Source of the DNA: Pleodorina starrii
Taxonomy: Eukaryota > Chlorophyta > Chlorophyceae > Chlamydomonadales > Volvocaceae
Direction of reading: 5' to 3'
Assembly: GCA_030267565.1 (NCBI GenBank)
Contig: BRXU01000033.1
Coordinates: 1,047,001 to 1,111,000 of the forward strand
DNA length: 64,000 nucleotides
Shown here one piece after another: positions 34,196 to 46,600 of the stretch. The position numbers and the translations under genes are program-made. The first letter of the stretch is position 1, and every line of letters begins with the position of its first letter. The notes beneath the pieces were generated by a model. The model did not search any database. It had not been told where the DNA came from and worked only from the letters and a program-made list of their open reading frames with translations.

Positions 34196-37100
34196 ATGGA
34201 GCTATTATTGTCGGCCCCAGTGGCCGGTCTAAGGCGCGAGACGTCGGGTGCCTTCTTCGCCCCGACGAAGGCGCGCTCAACCTGCAGCGGCGATGTGGCA
34301 ACGGAGTCTTCAAGCATTACGCTTGAGGATGCCGAGGAGCAGCAGGTGGGGACGGCGCACGTGCGAGTTTCTGGTGCATGGGGCAGTTGTCCACCTCGTC
34401 ACCTCTCTTGCCGTGGCCCGGGCCACCAGAGCCTTCCGGACACAGTTTCAATATAAGTATCGGGCTTTTTGTTATCACCCTACTTGCAGCATAATTCGCG
34501 GCGAATTACCCTGTGCAAGCAAGTTCTGCTGGAGGCCACGACCAAGTTTAACGCTGCCCAGCAAGCCGAGACGACCTTGATGAAGAACATGGCCTGCAGG
34601 TATGTCGGCATGAGCAAATCCCCGCTGTGGCCAGGGTCGGGTAGCCGCGGCAGGTGCGACGCTTCGTATTCACCATCTCTACTGCAGCTTAGCCGCCCTC
34701 TCCTTTGCTTCTTTGCGTGTCCGACAGGAACAGCGGAGCTCTGTTACCTTTGCTGAGCATGTTGGCAACTGAGCAGGATACGGGCATGATGGTACGCGCG
34801 CTGGACACGCTCAGCTTCCTGTTACTGGACAGGGCCAATCGGGAAGCGTGCCACGAGCTGCGCGGGCTGGATGTGCTGTTGGACATCCTCAGGAGGGCAA
34901 CCGACCAGCACGTTCTGCTCAGCGGGCTGGAGGCGCTGTGTAGCCTGTGCAAGCACGACCCCAAGGACAAGGTGCGCTGCGGGAGTATAGGGCTTGGGCC
35001 TTGTGGGTGTACGACCGGTTCAGGGCCGCCGGGTGATGCGCCTGTCCTTACACACCGAACCAGTCTGGACATTTGTACACCGTGCCTCTGCAATACTTGG
35101 TAACGTCGCAGAGCCCTAGGATTTTCCCGCGTTCCGGGACGCCCCTAGCTGAACATTCAGGTGCTCACCACATCGCCACCCGCCCGCCCGTGTTGCAAAC
35201 ATCTGCATTTCTACCTATTTGGTCGCAGATGGCCCTGTGGCGGCACCCGAATAAGGGCGCGCTGCTGTCCATGTTGAGCAGCCGGCACGGCAGCGCCCTG
35301 GTGGTGGAGTCGCTGCGCACCTGCCGCACCCTCTGCTTCGCGGTAATATACCCCCCCACCACCAACACCACCTACACCGATTCCTCGGCGCCATCCACGA
35401 AGACGAGCACGACGACGACGCGCAGCCGCTGCGGGAGCGCGATGAACCTCGAGGCTTGCTGCAACTCGAAGCAGCAGCAGCGGCAGGGCTGCTGCGCCGA
35501 CGGCGGCGCGCCGGTGCAGCAGCAGCAGAGCCAGCGCGGCAGCGGCAGCGGCGCGTCCGCCCCTGTCGTCTCCGACTCCAAGCAGACTGGCAGCAGCCAG
35601 CGCCACCAACAGGCCCATGGGTCACTGCAGCTGCTGGAGCCGGCGCTGCTGACTGTGGCTTCGGAGCTGCTTCACCCGTCGGCCGACTCGCTGGTACTCA
35701 TGAAGGCGCTCAAGCTGCTGGGAGCGGCGTCAGCCATTGTCACGTGCGCAGGTGGTGGTGGCAGCGGCCGCGACGGCAGCAGCAGTGGTCGGGCCGGTGG
35801 CCTGGGGAGTGGTCTGGGCGGCGGCGGCAGCGGCTCCGGCTGCTGCGGCTGCTGGCACAATGCCGTGTTCCGCATTGTTCCGCTGCTGACCCACTGCGGC
35901 GATGTGGATGTGGTGGAGGCCTCCCTGGAGGTGCTGCTCAATCTGTCGGAGCACAGCACATTCCACAACCTGTTTTTCGCGGCGGGTGAGCCCAGCAGGG
36001 CGGAGCGGAGCGGAGCCGGGGGCTGGGGGGGTAGGGGAGTGGGCGGAGGGTCCACGGAGGGGCTGTCCGCAGAGGGGCCGAAGGGGCTTGAGGAGGGTTT
36101 GTTGGCAGCCGTGCGTGCCGGGTGTTGGCTAGCCTCGCATGATACGACTCCCTCTCTCTGCACTTGTGCTTCTAGCTAGTTGGCTAGTTGGGGGGCTTAG
36201 GGTGGCACGACGTGTCTTGTTCCCTCTTCTTGTGCCCCCTCCCCCGCGCACGCAGCCACTGTCGCTGTCCAGGCGGGGCTGATGTGTTGGCTCGTTTGAC
36301 TCGTGATTGATGATTGACGCGAACGTCGGTTGCCACGCGCGCAGGCTGCATCCCTCCGCTGCTGCATCTCTTGAGCCACAAGCGCTGCGGCGTGAGTCAG
36401 TCTGCCAGCTGCGTGCTGAGCGCCCTGGCTGAGGGCGGCCTCTCCCGTGACAAGCTGTGTCAGGACACTGCGCTGCTGGCCATGATGAGGGTGCTGCAGA
36501 CCAACCACTGCGTCGTGGTGACCATCGGTGAGCTACACCACCAACACCAACACCTGACATGACATGACATGAGCTACGTCGGTGCTTCCCATGTCGTGCG
36601 CATCCCGCCGCCTCCCTGCCTGCCTGCCTGCCTGCCTGCCTCCCCCCGTCACCCTTACCTGGTTCCACGGTCAAGAATTTGCGGTCGCGTGAGTGCGTCC
36701 ATTCGAAACACGATTCAAACACCGCTGCGCTGCTCCCGCCCCGACTTGCCACGCCTCCCACCCGCATGTATGTAGGTGTGCTGTACATGCTGGGCCGCCT
36801 GGCTTCGTACCGCGGTCAGGTGGTTCGCAGCCTCAAGGGCTGGGGCGCTGTCCCGCTGCTGACGCGGCTGATGGCGACCACACGCGATGAGGACGCGGCG
36901 GAGGGCTGCAGGCAGCTGCTGCAGCTGCTGGGGGTGCAGGCGCTGCCGCCGCCACCGCAGCAGCAGCAGGCATTGGGCGCGGCATCGGCGGCGCCCGGCA
37001 GCGGAGCCGCCGCTGGTGCTGCTGCTGCTGCCAGTCTGAAGCTGTCGTTGCAGAACGCGCACAGCAGCATTCTCCTCTTGGGCGGCGGCCCGACCGCCCC

Positions 37101-37446
37101 GGGGGCTCCGGGAGCCATCATGGGTCTGGGGGCAGTTGGGACCGGGGCGCTCGTGCGGACCATCTCGGCGGCCGCGACCGTGGCGGCGGAGCCGGCGACG
37201 ACGGCGACGACCGGTGCCGACTCGCCTTCGTCGCCCTGTGAGGATGGACGGTCGGCAGCGGCGGCGGCAGCGGCGGCTTCTAGGGCGGGCGCGCGCGGGC
37301 CATCGGATGGCTGCGGCCCCGGACACGTGGCGACCCGAGGGACCACGCAGCACAGCAGCTTTCGCTTCTACGCTGGGTCAAGCGCCGCGGTGGCATGCGG
37401 ACTGCTGGGCCCCATTGCCGCGGCCACAGCGGCGGCAGCGTACTGA
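34196..37446 (+). CDS. Armadillo-repeat protein
   Basis: Exons 34196-34345, 34490-34599, 34728-34971, 35229-35985, 36345-36527 and 36776-37446 join with matching phases into 704 residues. From residue 87 there are repeated pairs of amphipathic helices typical of armadillo folds: NSGALLPLLSMLATEQD, RALDTLSFLLLDRANREAC, LDVLLDILRRATDQHVL, SGLEALCSLCK, then FRIVPLLTHCGDVDVVEASL, GCIPPLLHLLSHKRCGV and GAVPLLTRLMATTRDEDAA. Armadillo solenoids bind partner proteins, so a scaffold or adaptor role is the reasonable inference; no specific subfamily was recognised. A Thr/Ser/Gln/Gly-rich stretch encoded at about 35345-35620 and a Gly-rich one at 35745-35850 interrupt the solenoid, and the last 160 residues are Ala/Gly-rich. 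The start is uncertain: a TTTTTAG acceptor immediately precedes the chosen ATG, so it may be internal to a longer protein. Confidence 0.82.
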
Positions 37447-40400
37447 TGGATTGCAGGTGCAGGACGAAATGGGGCGGTAAGCGGTGGCCCGCCAGGAGAG
37501 GCGGCTGGCGGCGACGCGACGGGTCATGCGTTGTCAGTCGCGTCGCGAGGGTGGGGTTGGAAGGAGAGAGGCGGGAAGAAAGACCCAGGGGTCATGGTGG
37601 GGTCATGGTGGACAGTTCGTCGGGGGGGGGGCGATGGCGCGTTCCTTGATGCGCTCGTCCCGGCCCCGATTTGCGGCTGGCGGGTTGGTTGCATTTCGGG
37701 TCTCTCTTTGCTGTGCGGACACGGGGTCGTGGATTTGCGGCTGACGGGCGCACAGACAGACAGACAGGCGAGCAAACCGCACCAGAAGCGACGAAACAGC
37801 CCGTCAGTCACCAATCGACTCACACCCATTTCCCTTACATACCATAGCATGCACTATTCAACTCTTCTTCATGCCTCTTTAGTAAGGAACTGGTGCTGTT
37901 GCAGTTGTTGTCGTTTTGCTGCGGCGGCGAAGAGCATGGGGAGTGGGCCGCAACGCCGCGGGCGGAGGTGGCGACTTGTATCCATGCCCCAGGACAGGAA
38001 GGGGCAATGGGGCAAAGGGCGACGGCGGGGCCCATTACTCCGTGGAACGAGGAATGCACGGCGGGGGAGCGGGCGGGCGGGCGAAGGCCTTTTTAGATGC
38101 CTCGGCGCCTCCCTCACATTCGCATTGGGAGTCTCTGTCCTGGCTTGTCCTGGCTTGATTCGTTTTGGAAGCAGGGCAGAGCGAATGGCTGCAACGTCAG
38201 TCACTGTGAATGCCGTTGAATGCTGTGGTCGGTCGGCCGTAGTCGGTTGGTAGCCATGGAGCAGTCGTCATGGAAAGGCGGGCATGGCGCGGGTGCGGCA
38301 GGGCTGCTTGTCCTCCTGGGGGAGGCCGGGTGCCTGCCTGCCTGCCTGCCCCGACCTTCCACATTCGAGAATTCAATTTCGACATCGGACGGGCCGCAAT
38401 TGCGGTCTCGCGAGCCACTGGCGCTGCAGTTGCGGTCACCATTCCACTGACCACTGCCTCATAGCAGGCCCTGCCGTTTTCCCCTTTTCGAGGAGAGGCT
38501 GGTCGCCCGTTATTTACTACTTAGGACGTTCGAATGACTGACATGCGTGTTCCCACGCGGAGTGACGGCCTGGCGAGCTCGGGGGCGATTTTGCGCACTA
38601 GCGGCGGCTGTGCCGCTCCCGCCCCGCCCCGAGCGTCGCAACCTTTCCGCGGCCTGCATGTGCGTTTGCATGGGCAGGAGAGATGGTGGGAGTGGGTCGC
38701 AGCCGTGCGGGTGGAGGCCGCCCGCTCCCGCCCTCGACGTGGCGCCGCCGGGAGGATGAGACCCTACAGCGCTGCGCTCGGAGTCGTGTTCGTGTTTCCG
38801 GATGGACGAATTCACCATCGGCCCACCATCGGCCCACCTGACCGCGTTTTTGCGTGTCAGATGTGTTGGGATGGTCTGTGGGCTCGAGCGCCTGGTTTGC
38901 GGCGGCGTGGTGTGTTGGCGCTTGCGTGTGTGTGTGTGTGTGTCTGTGCGGTTCGTTGTCTCATTGTGACCACCGACCGAAGTGCAATGCCGTTGTGGCC
39001 CTTTTGTGTTGTCCGCATTCAGCAGCAGCGTTCAAGGCCGCGCCCCAGGGGCTTGCGGCTCTGATTCGGGTTGGTGCCAGCTGCTAACCCGCTAACTGCC
39101 ACTCTCGGCGATTGGATTGGAGCCGCAATTTTGTGGCCCCGGCGCCGGCCTTGAATGTGTTGCGGACACATAAGTCGAAGGGACCACCCGCCCGCCCATG
39201 GCTGGCTGGCTTGGCTGGCTGGCTGGCTGGCGTCACGCGGACAGAAGAGTTCTTTGTGTGTTGGTTTGCTGAGTGGGTGTTTTCAGGTAACGGGCCCCCA
39301 TTGTCCCTGGCCTCACTGTGCCTGTTGTGTGGGAAACGAGTTTTCGGCAGAGGTTAGGAGGGCCCCTTGAGCGGCGAGCTGCCGGTATGGATGCCGTTCA
39401 GCTTGAGTTGGCTCGAGGATGGGTGTTGAGGTTGAGAAGGGGGTGTTGTGTTGCAGCAGGGGGTGATGCGGGTGGTGACGGAGGGGTGGACCGCACGGGC
39501 TGCGCAGCTGTTGAGTCTAAAGGCACGGAATCGTGGGTGGAATGACTGCCCGCCCGGTCTGCCCGGTCCGGACCTGGCTCGCGTTTGAGCAAGTTGGGTC
39601 GCGGGGGACGATGCTGGGATAGTCACCCGTGGCTGGGCCCCCGCGTGCAGTGGGTGTTGCCGCCCGACTCGCCTGCATGGGCGTCCGTCCGTCCATGCAT
39701 CCCGCCCGTGCGGGACGGGTCGGCTGAGGTGGGCTGGTGTTCGGGTCGCTGTCTTGGGTCTGACTCGTGAAGGTTTGCGGCTGTTGAGCAGTTGTCCTCT
39801 GATTCAGGTTTGGATGAACTGCGCGTCTGAACTAGGTGTGTCTGAACAAGGAAAGAGCACCGGCGCTGTTGGTTGGTTGGTTCGGGGGTTGCGATGTGAT
39901 TCGGCGCTGATGCTGATTGCCGCTGAGGGCGCTGATGTGCGGTGGCACCGCCCCGCATTGCATCTGAACAGAACGAACACGCGGGAGGGGTCACCTCCCG
40001 CGGGAGCATCCGGGAGCGGAATGGTTGCTGAAATCACGACCCGGTGTTGGTCGAGGGAAACTGAGGGGGGTTCTCTCGACGCCCCCAGAACCGCTTTGTG
40101 GTGCGCCCCGAGGTGAGGTGAGGTGAGGTGAGACCGTGCGGTCTTGTTGGGCTCTGCCCTGCACTGCCCTGCACTTCACGGAGAGGAGAGGAGAGGGGGC
40201 CGTGGGAACACGCGAACCGGCTGAGCATGGTTGCGATCGGGTGGGTTGGGGTGCTCGACAGCTCGACAGCGTTGGCAAGGCGCCGCTGTTTGGTGCGGCA
40301 GCCAGCCAGCCGACTGGACGAGCTCCTCCAAGTGCAACAATCAGTTTGCTGTTCCAGCGCCCGTGCTTGCGCGGGGCTGGGCTGGTCTGGTGGTGCTGTG

Positions 40401-42507
40401 TACTCGATACTGCTGTGTGATGTGATCTGATCTCGTCGGGTTGGCTCTCTGTGTGGTGGTCCGTTGGTCCGCTGGCCCGCACCCGAGAGGTGGGTGCAGC
40501 TGCGCCGCAGCATTTACTTCATTGCTTTGGGCTCTGCTAGTCTCCGCGGGGCGTGTGTTTGCAGATTACTCGAGTCGGTGTGGAGGTGGAGGTGGAGGGG
40601 GCGCGTTTCGGTAGGCGCCCGCTGTCCCGTGTGTGTACTCGGTGCGCTCGCACGTTGTCGTGTTGCTTGTCTGTGTGTCTTATTACTTCGGGTTTCAAAA
40701 GCCGCGCTTTGTGGATGACCCCCTTCGGCCCCCCGTGGATCGGAGGGGCTACTATATTGAACGGAGGCGCGCAATGCCGACGGATGGCGGCGGCGGCGGG
40801 GGTGCACTGAATGCGGGCGGGGTGAAGTGAACCCGGGCGCCGGTCGTGCGCTGATCCGCCCCCAGCTTATTTTGCTGTTGGGTTGATGTTGGGTAGCTTG
40901 GTGAAAGTTGCTCGGTGGTGCTGTCTTGAGAAGCAGCCGTTACCTTCCGTTGCGTTGCGTTCTTGCTGGTGGGGTGCCGCGGGGAGGCCGGGGAGGCGAG
41001 CGGTGACGAGTGGCACTGAGGGGCACGAGGGCGGCTACTCCCCTGACTGTCCCGTCAGTTGTGCTGGTGACCGGTGGGACGAGGCCCCGTCGGCTCGGTC
41101 CTGTTACGTACCGTATTGTTTATTGGTTGGGAAGAGGTCGGGGGGCTTGCGTTGCTGCCTGCCTGTGTTGTCCGCCCGGTGGTGGCGTCTACCGAGAGTT
41201 GTAGAGGGCTGTTGCAAGAGAGAGAGATATTACTAGCGTGAAAATTACGCGGCCCGCATTTGGTGCTGCGCGCGAAATCCATGTGGGGACGCGTCGGATC
41301 GCGGAGGTGGCGACCAGGAGGTCAGAATGGCGGCGGAGAGGCAGCCGGAGTGGCTCTGGCGGCTGAAGCGGCGACTGATGCGGAGCCCGAGTCTCTCTGC
41401 TGTCTACATCCCCCAGCCCTCCCTCCCAACGCGGCGGCAGCTGCGGCGCTGTAGCTGCGGCCGGGGGGCTGAGGAGGCGGGAAGGGACTCTGATCGGCTC
41501 CCGACGCACTGACGACGTCCCTGGGGAGAGAATTTGCCACTTTGTTAAGGAGCGATTGGCATGATGACGGATGATGAATACCTTTGCTGGACTGTTGAGC
41601 GTCTGTTTGCCCTCGCGTTGTGTTGCTGCGGGGGTGGTTCAGTTGGAGTCGTTTTCTCGTCCGGTTCTGTACATATACCCTTTTAGTTTGTGTCCTCTTC
41701 GTTGGTCGGTGTCGTGTGTGCAGCGGTGTCCTTTCGTGCAGCGGTGTAGCGGTTGCGTTCCATTGCCCACTTCTTGGGCCTATCATTGGTTTGTCATTCT
41801 GTAAGTCGAGCACCCGGCCATTCCCATCAACCCGAAATGTCTTCCCTCCGCCGATGCGACCCTAAAGACCCTATCCATGCACCTCGGCGCACTTCGGCCC
41901 GTAACGCAGCCAGGCTGCCAGAATCTGTCCAGTGCATGTTGACAAGGGCGTCGTGTTGTCTGCGATGAAGGCCCTAGGCCCTGACACACCCACCTCACCC
42001 ACCCACCCCCGCAACAACACCCACCGCTCCCCCAAGAGGGGAGGCTAAAACGCTCTCCAGCGGCCAAACAGCGAATGTCATCCAATGCGGCATCAAAGGA
42101 TGGCGGGGGCCGGGACGCATGGGACCAGCCGCTCTCAAAGGCAACGCTCGAGCTCCTATCCTCGAGCTCTCATCCTTTGCCCCCGCAGCTTCCTCACCCG
42201 AGGACATGCCGGGCCGTGACGCGCGGAGCGGATTGCTTCGTCCGTACCCGCGACCGGGGCCACTCAGTCCAACCCGCTGGCTCCCGCGTTCCGAGAGTCA
42301 TGAGAGGATGAGACCCCCCCCCTGGACCAATAGCCAGTGACTGCAGCAGCAGCAACCCTTATCACTCATGACTCATTCCTTCATCCGTTCCTCCCCCCGG
42401 TTCCTTCGTCAGTTCCTTCATCCGCACAACCGCGAATCCGCGAATCCACATCGGAAGGGCCCCAGTGCAGCCAGTGCAGCCAGTCGGTCCATCCGTCGGT
42501 CGCTGGG
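37447..42507. other. Long intergenic / untranslated interval
   Basis: The plus strand is G/T-rich with GT runs (38925-38945), GGCT/TGGC runs (39200-39230) and CTGC runs (about 38333-38350). No coherent exons were found on either strand. Part of it is presumably 3' untranslated sequence of the armadillo gene from the left and of the minus-strand gene from the right. Short frames at 41260-41520 have coding-like composition but compete in three frames and were not called. Confidence 0.5.
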
Positions 42508-43481
42508 TCAGTGCGTCCCGGGCAGCGGCAGCAGTCCATTGGCCGCCATGAAGGCAAGCAGCAGCGCCCCCAACACACCCGCCACACCGCCTGCGGAGGT
42601 AGGGAGGGAGGGAGGCAGGCAGGGAGATGAGGTCGTCGCCGGTGGGCAGGACAGGTCATGACAGGTGCCACGTGGGAAGTGACGATGCCGACCCATCCAC
42701 CGTCCACCGTCCACCGCGCAAGCAAGCAAGCAAGGGGGCATGAAGTGCCTGTCCCTGTCCCTGTGCGGGCCCACTGATGAGGCTAGAGAAGCAAAACCCC
42801 CGCCCCGCCCCGCCCCGCCAACTGGATGACGGACTGACCTGCAAGCTGCAGGTTCCGCACGAGCATGTCTGCGGCAGCGCACAGCGGTGCACGTTGGCAG
42901 CAGGGAGGGAGGGAGGGGACGGCGGGTGTGTCAGCCAGTGAGTCGGTCGGTCGGTCAGTCGGTCGGGAGAGTGGGCGTAAGGAGGCGGACCGCCGTTCAG
43001 CCCGGGGACAGTTGCATCGCGCTGACATCATATCTGGCGAGCGGGGGCACAAAGGCACCGGCGCTCTTCTGTGATTGGTTCGGGGGCGGGAGGTGCGTGG
43101 CAAGCGCTGAGACGGGACCGAGGGGCGTGGGCCGGTCAGACCTGGGTCTGCAGCCAAGGGGCTGCATCGCTCGCCGCAGAAAGCCGCGGTGCTGGCACGT
43201 GGCATGGCGGCAGGGAGGGCCGCCAACGCACCGTTGGAGGAGGCGCGGTTGTCCTGCCGGATGTCATTCTTTATGAGGCCCACATAGTACTCGGCAGTCT
43301 TGGGTTCCTCTGCAGCTGCTGGCCCCTTGCCGGCGCCAACATTTGGATTGACTTCTTGTTGCGTACGGGAGCCATCGCCAAGCTCCGCCCATACCCGAAG
43401 CGTCCTAGCAACGCTCCTTGTCGTGTCCTTCCTGCAAGCATACGTTACGCTTCTTGCAGGTGTAGTCCGCGAGGCCAGCAT
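42508..43481 (-). CDS. Small predicted plastid-targeted, tail-anchored membrane protein (120 aa)
   Basis: On the minus strand exons are 43481-43232, a 30-base micro-exon 42868-42839, and 42590-42508; phases match and give 120 residues. The first 45 or so residues begin MLASRTTPARSV, are rich in Arg, Ser and Thr and nearly free of acidic residues, as in algal chloroplast transit peptides. A short soluble part (EEPKTAEYYVGLIKNDIRQD) follows. Residues 94-113 (GGVAGVLGALLLAFMAANGL) form one hydrophobic helix, and the protein ends LPLPGTH. One helix near the C-terminus suggests anchoring in thylakoid or envelope; this is inferred. No family was recognised. The frame is open upstream to an ATG at 43658, but those residues look like untranslated sequence. 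It is divergent from the next gene with only about 160 bases between start codons. Confidence 0.7.
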
Positions 43482-43640
43482 TTCGCTTCTTTTTCCAAAC
43501 CAAATATTTTTATCTGTGGCTTGTGGCCCCTGGTCGCTGTTCCGCTCTTCTTGACTTGAACCGCTAACGGAAACGACCGTACGGTACATTGCCGGTTTTC
43601 GGACGCCAAGACGCTCAGGTTTTCGATTTGGCGACATTGT
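43482..43640. promoter_or_regulatory. Shared divergent promoter region
   Basis: Only 159 bases separate the start codons of the minus-strand plastid-protein gene and the plus-strand ligase gene, so promoter and 5' leaders of both must lie here or overlap the genes. The segment is AT-richer than its surroundings. No TATA box or named element can be asserted. Confidence 0.45.
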
Positions 43641-46600
43641 ATGAATAGAAAAATGCATGTATATGCCCCGATAAATCCCAAGGGGCTTACGTCTTTCCAG
43701 CGGCGTCTACCGAGTCGGACGTCTGCAATTGCACGCCGACAGCTTGCGCAGGGTGCCAATCCTCCATCCAAGGAACGTGTTGCGGCACATTGCCATGCTA
43801 CGGCCGCGGAAGGGGTCTCCGGAGCCGCCACAGTTGGTCCACACCAACATGCCATGCAGCAGCCGGCCCGACAGCCTCCGCCTGCGTTGCCTCAACCACC
43901 GCGCGCACCCGCAGCAAGGGCAGAGGGTCCTTATTCACCTCCTGCCCAACAACCACAAGCTTCGCCACCGTCGCAAGGCTACCGGCTGAAGCCCTCGAGC
44001 CGCGCGCTGCTGCAGCGGCGGAGGGCGGAGCAGGCGGCCCGAGTGGCCGCTGAGGAGGAGGATCAGGACGCAGGCGGGGCACAACCACAACCGCCCCCAG
44101 AGACCTTTTTCCGGTGGGTGGGTGGGCGCAGCGAACTGCAATGCACAGCTGGAGGACGCGGGATGACTCCCGCAACCCTTCCTCCCCCCCCCATGTGTTT
44201 GACGCCCTGGACGCAGCGCTCTGCACTCGCCACTGCCTCCGAGACCGACCTGCGGCACTGCACGTCCACATAACGCCGCCATTGTTTGACCCCCCACCTC
44301 CACCACCACCCCGTTTTAACGTCGTTTGGATCCCTTCTCTCGCAATTCCCTGGGGGGCCTCGCAGCTTCTGGCACGACGAGAAGCGCTTCAAGGGCAGCG
44401 GCGCCGACTCGCTGGTTCAGCGCGCGCTGGCGGCCGCTGGGGGGCGGCGGACGGGGGGTCACGAGAAGAGCGACCCCAGCCACGGACCGCTGGGCTGGCA
44501 GCGACTGGGCTCCTGGGACGTGCTGTGGAGCCCCGCCAGCACCGCACTGCAGGTGGGGGGAGGGGGTGAGGGGAGCGGGAGGGAAGGGGAGGGACGGCCG
44601 CAAGCGCGACCCATCCGTGACCGATGCAATGGGTAATGGAGGTGGCAGCGAAGGCGGGCTGGAGGGAGGGGCCGGGTAGGGGTGAGGGAGGGGAATGGGC
44701 AACTGGACGGGGCCGTCTCGTCCACTCAGACAGGTACACGGTTGTGACTCACCGCGCCCTGCTCCCTCCCTCCCTCTGCTCCCTCCGCCCCTTCCAGGCT
44801 GCCTCCCAGGGTCTGCGGCGGCACCAGCTGGTGTGTGCGCTGCCGGGCTCACAGTCCCTCAGCCGCAAGAGGAGACTGCCGGAGACGTTGAGCGAGGTGA
44901 GGGCAGGGGCGGGGGGAGGGGCGGGGGGTTCAAGGGGAGTTGAGACACGCGGGTACTGCGCCACATGCAAGGGCGGCCGGGGGGGTCATGCCACCTCGTG
45001 CCACCCCAGCCCAACCCAACCCACGCCGCCCCCGGGGCCCTCCGCGCCGGCGCGCCCCCCCTCCCGACTCACCCGCCCGCCCCCACCCCCCTGCAGGCGT
45101 ATGGTCCTTCCGGCGCTGCCTCTCTCATTCCGCTGAGCTTCCAACTGCCCGGCCAGTTGGCGGAGTGGAGGGCGTGGATGGCGGCCCACCCCTGCCCACC
45201 CGGCCAGCAGCAGAGGCTGTGGATGCTCAAGACGTCGCAGCACCTGGGTGGGTGGGGGGGTGGGGTGGCTGGGTGGCTGGGTGTAAAGAGAATTTCGCAG
45301 CGGGTGGGTGGGGGGGTGGGGTGGGTGGCTGGGTGTTCGCCTGCTTGCCCGCCTGCCTGCCCAAGCCGCCTCCCTGGCCCCTCCCTGGCCCCTCCCTGGC
45401 CCCCACCGCCTCTCGCCGTGCCCCTCAGGCAAGGGGCTGCAGCTGGTGACGCAGGAGGATGCGCTGGCTGCCGTACTGAGGCGGCAGGCCCAGGTGTTGT
45501 CGTACATCAAGGACCGGCAGCAGCAGCAGCCGCAAGGGCGCCAAGCGGCGGCGGCGGCGGGTGCGGCCTCCGAGGGCTCCGGGGGAAACAGCGGCAGCGG
45601 CATCAGCATCAGCGGCAGCAAGGCGGGGAAGCGACTCGACCCCCACCAGCCGCGTCCCTTTGTGGTGAGGGGCAGGAAGACGTCACTGCTCATCTGGGGG
45701 AGTGGGGAGTGGGGGAGGGGGAATGGGGTGTTATGTGTAGCCACATCGCGTGGAGACGTCGGCATCAGAAGCCAACCTCGCAGGTCACTCCCAGGGCGAG
45801 GTAGGGTCCCTCCCTCCCTCCCTCCCTCATGGCGGTGGAGCGAGTTGGAAGCGGCGGAGAGGGGCGCTGTGTCCCAAAGCCCAACCCATTCCCCTCCTCC
45901 CGTCGCAGTCCCCTCCCCTCCCCCTCCCCCTCCCCTCCCCCACTCCACCCCCCAATACACACACACACAGTTGGCCCAACTGTACGTGTCCGACCCGCTG
46001 CTCATCAACGACCGCAAGTTTGGTATCCGGTTGTGGGTGGTGGCGGTGGGGGCGGACCCCCTCCGGGCCTATCTCCACAAGAACGGACTGGTGCTGTTCG
46101 CAACGGAGCCCTACGACGCAGCGGCGGCGACCACGGACACGGCGGCGGCGGCGGTGGACGGGCGGCTGTGCAGCAGCGGCGCGGAGCGGGCGGGCGGCGC
46201 GGAGGAGGAGGGCGACGAGGGGGAGGAGGAGGAGGAGGAGCAGCCTCTCCTCGACTGGGAAGTGCACTCAGATGCGGAGAAGGGGGACGTTGGGGTGCCG
46301 CCACCGTCACCGCCGCCGCCGCCGCTGCGTCCAGCTGCTGTCGCTGCATCCCGCGGCTCGTCGGCGTCGGTCGGGAAGCCAACACCACCAACAGCGGCGG
46401 CGGCGGCGGCGGGTCAGTCCCCTCCCGCCTCGCCTCCTGCTGCCCCGCCCGCTCCCCCGCCCGGGTCTCCCTCCGCCCCGCTGGGCCACGTGACCAACTA
46501 CGCCCAAAATGTGGACGGGGAGGTTTGGGACCTGAGGCAGCTTGGGGAGCATCTGGGGAGGGAGAGGTTCAGGTGGGGCCATCAGGAGTCGGATGGGTGG

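Noticed and set aside
43484..43658. N-terminal extension of the plastid protein from the ATG at 43658
   Set aside because: Would overlap the divergent gene start and lacks targeting character; the ATG at 43481 begins a good transit-type sequence.
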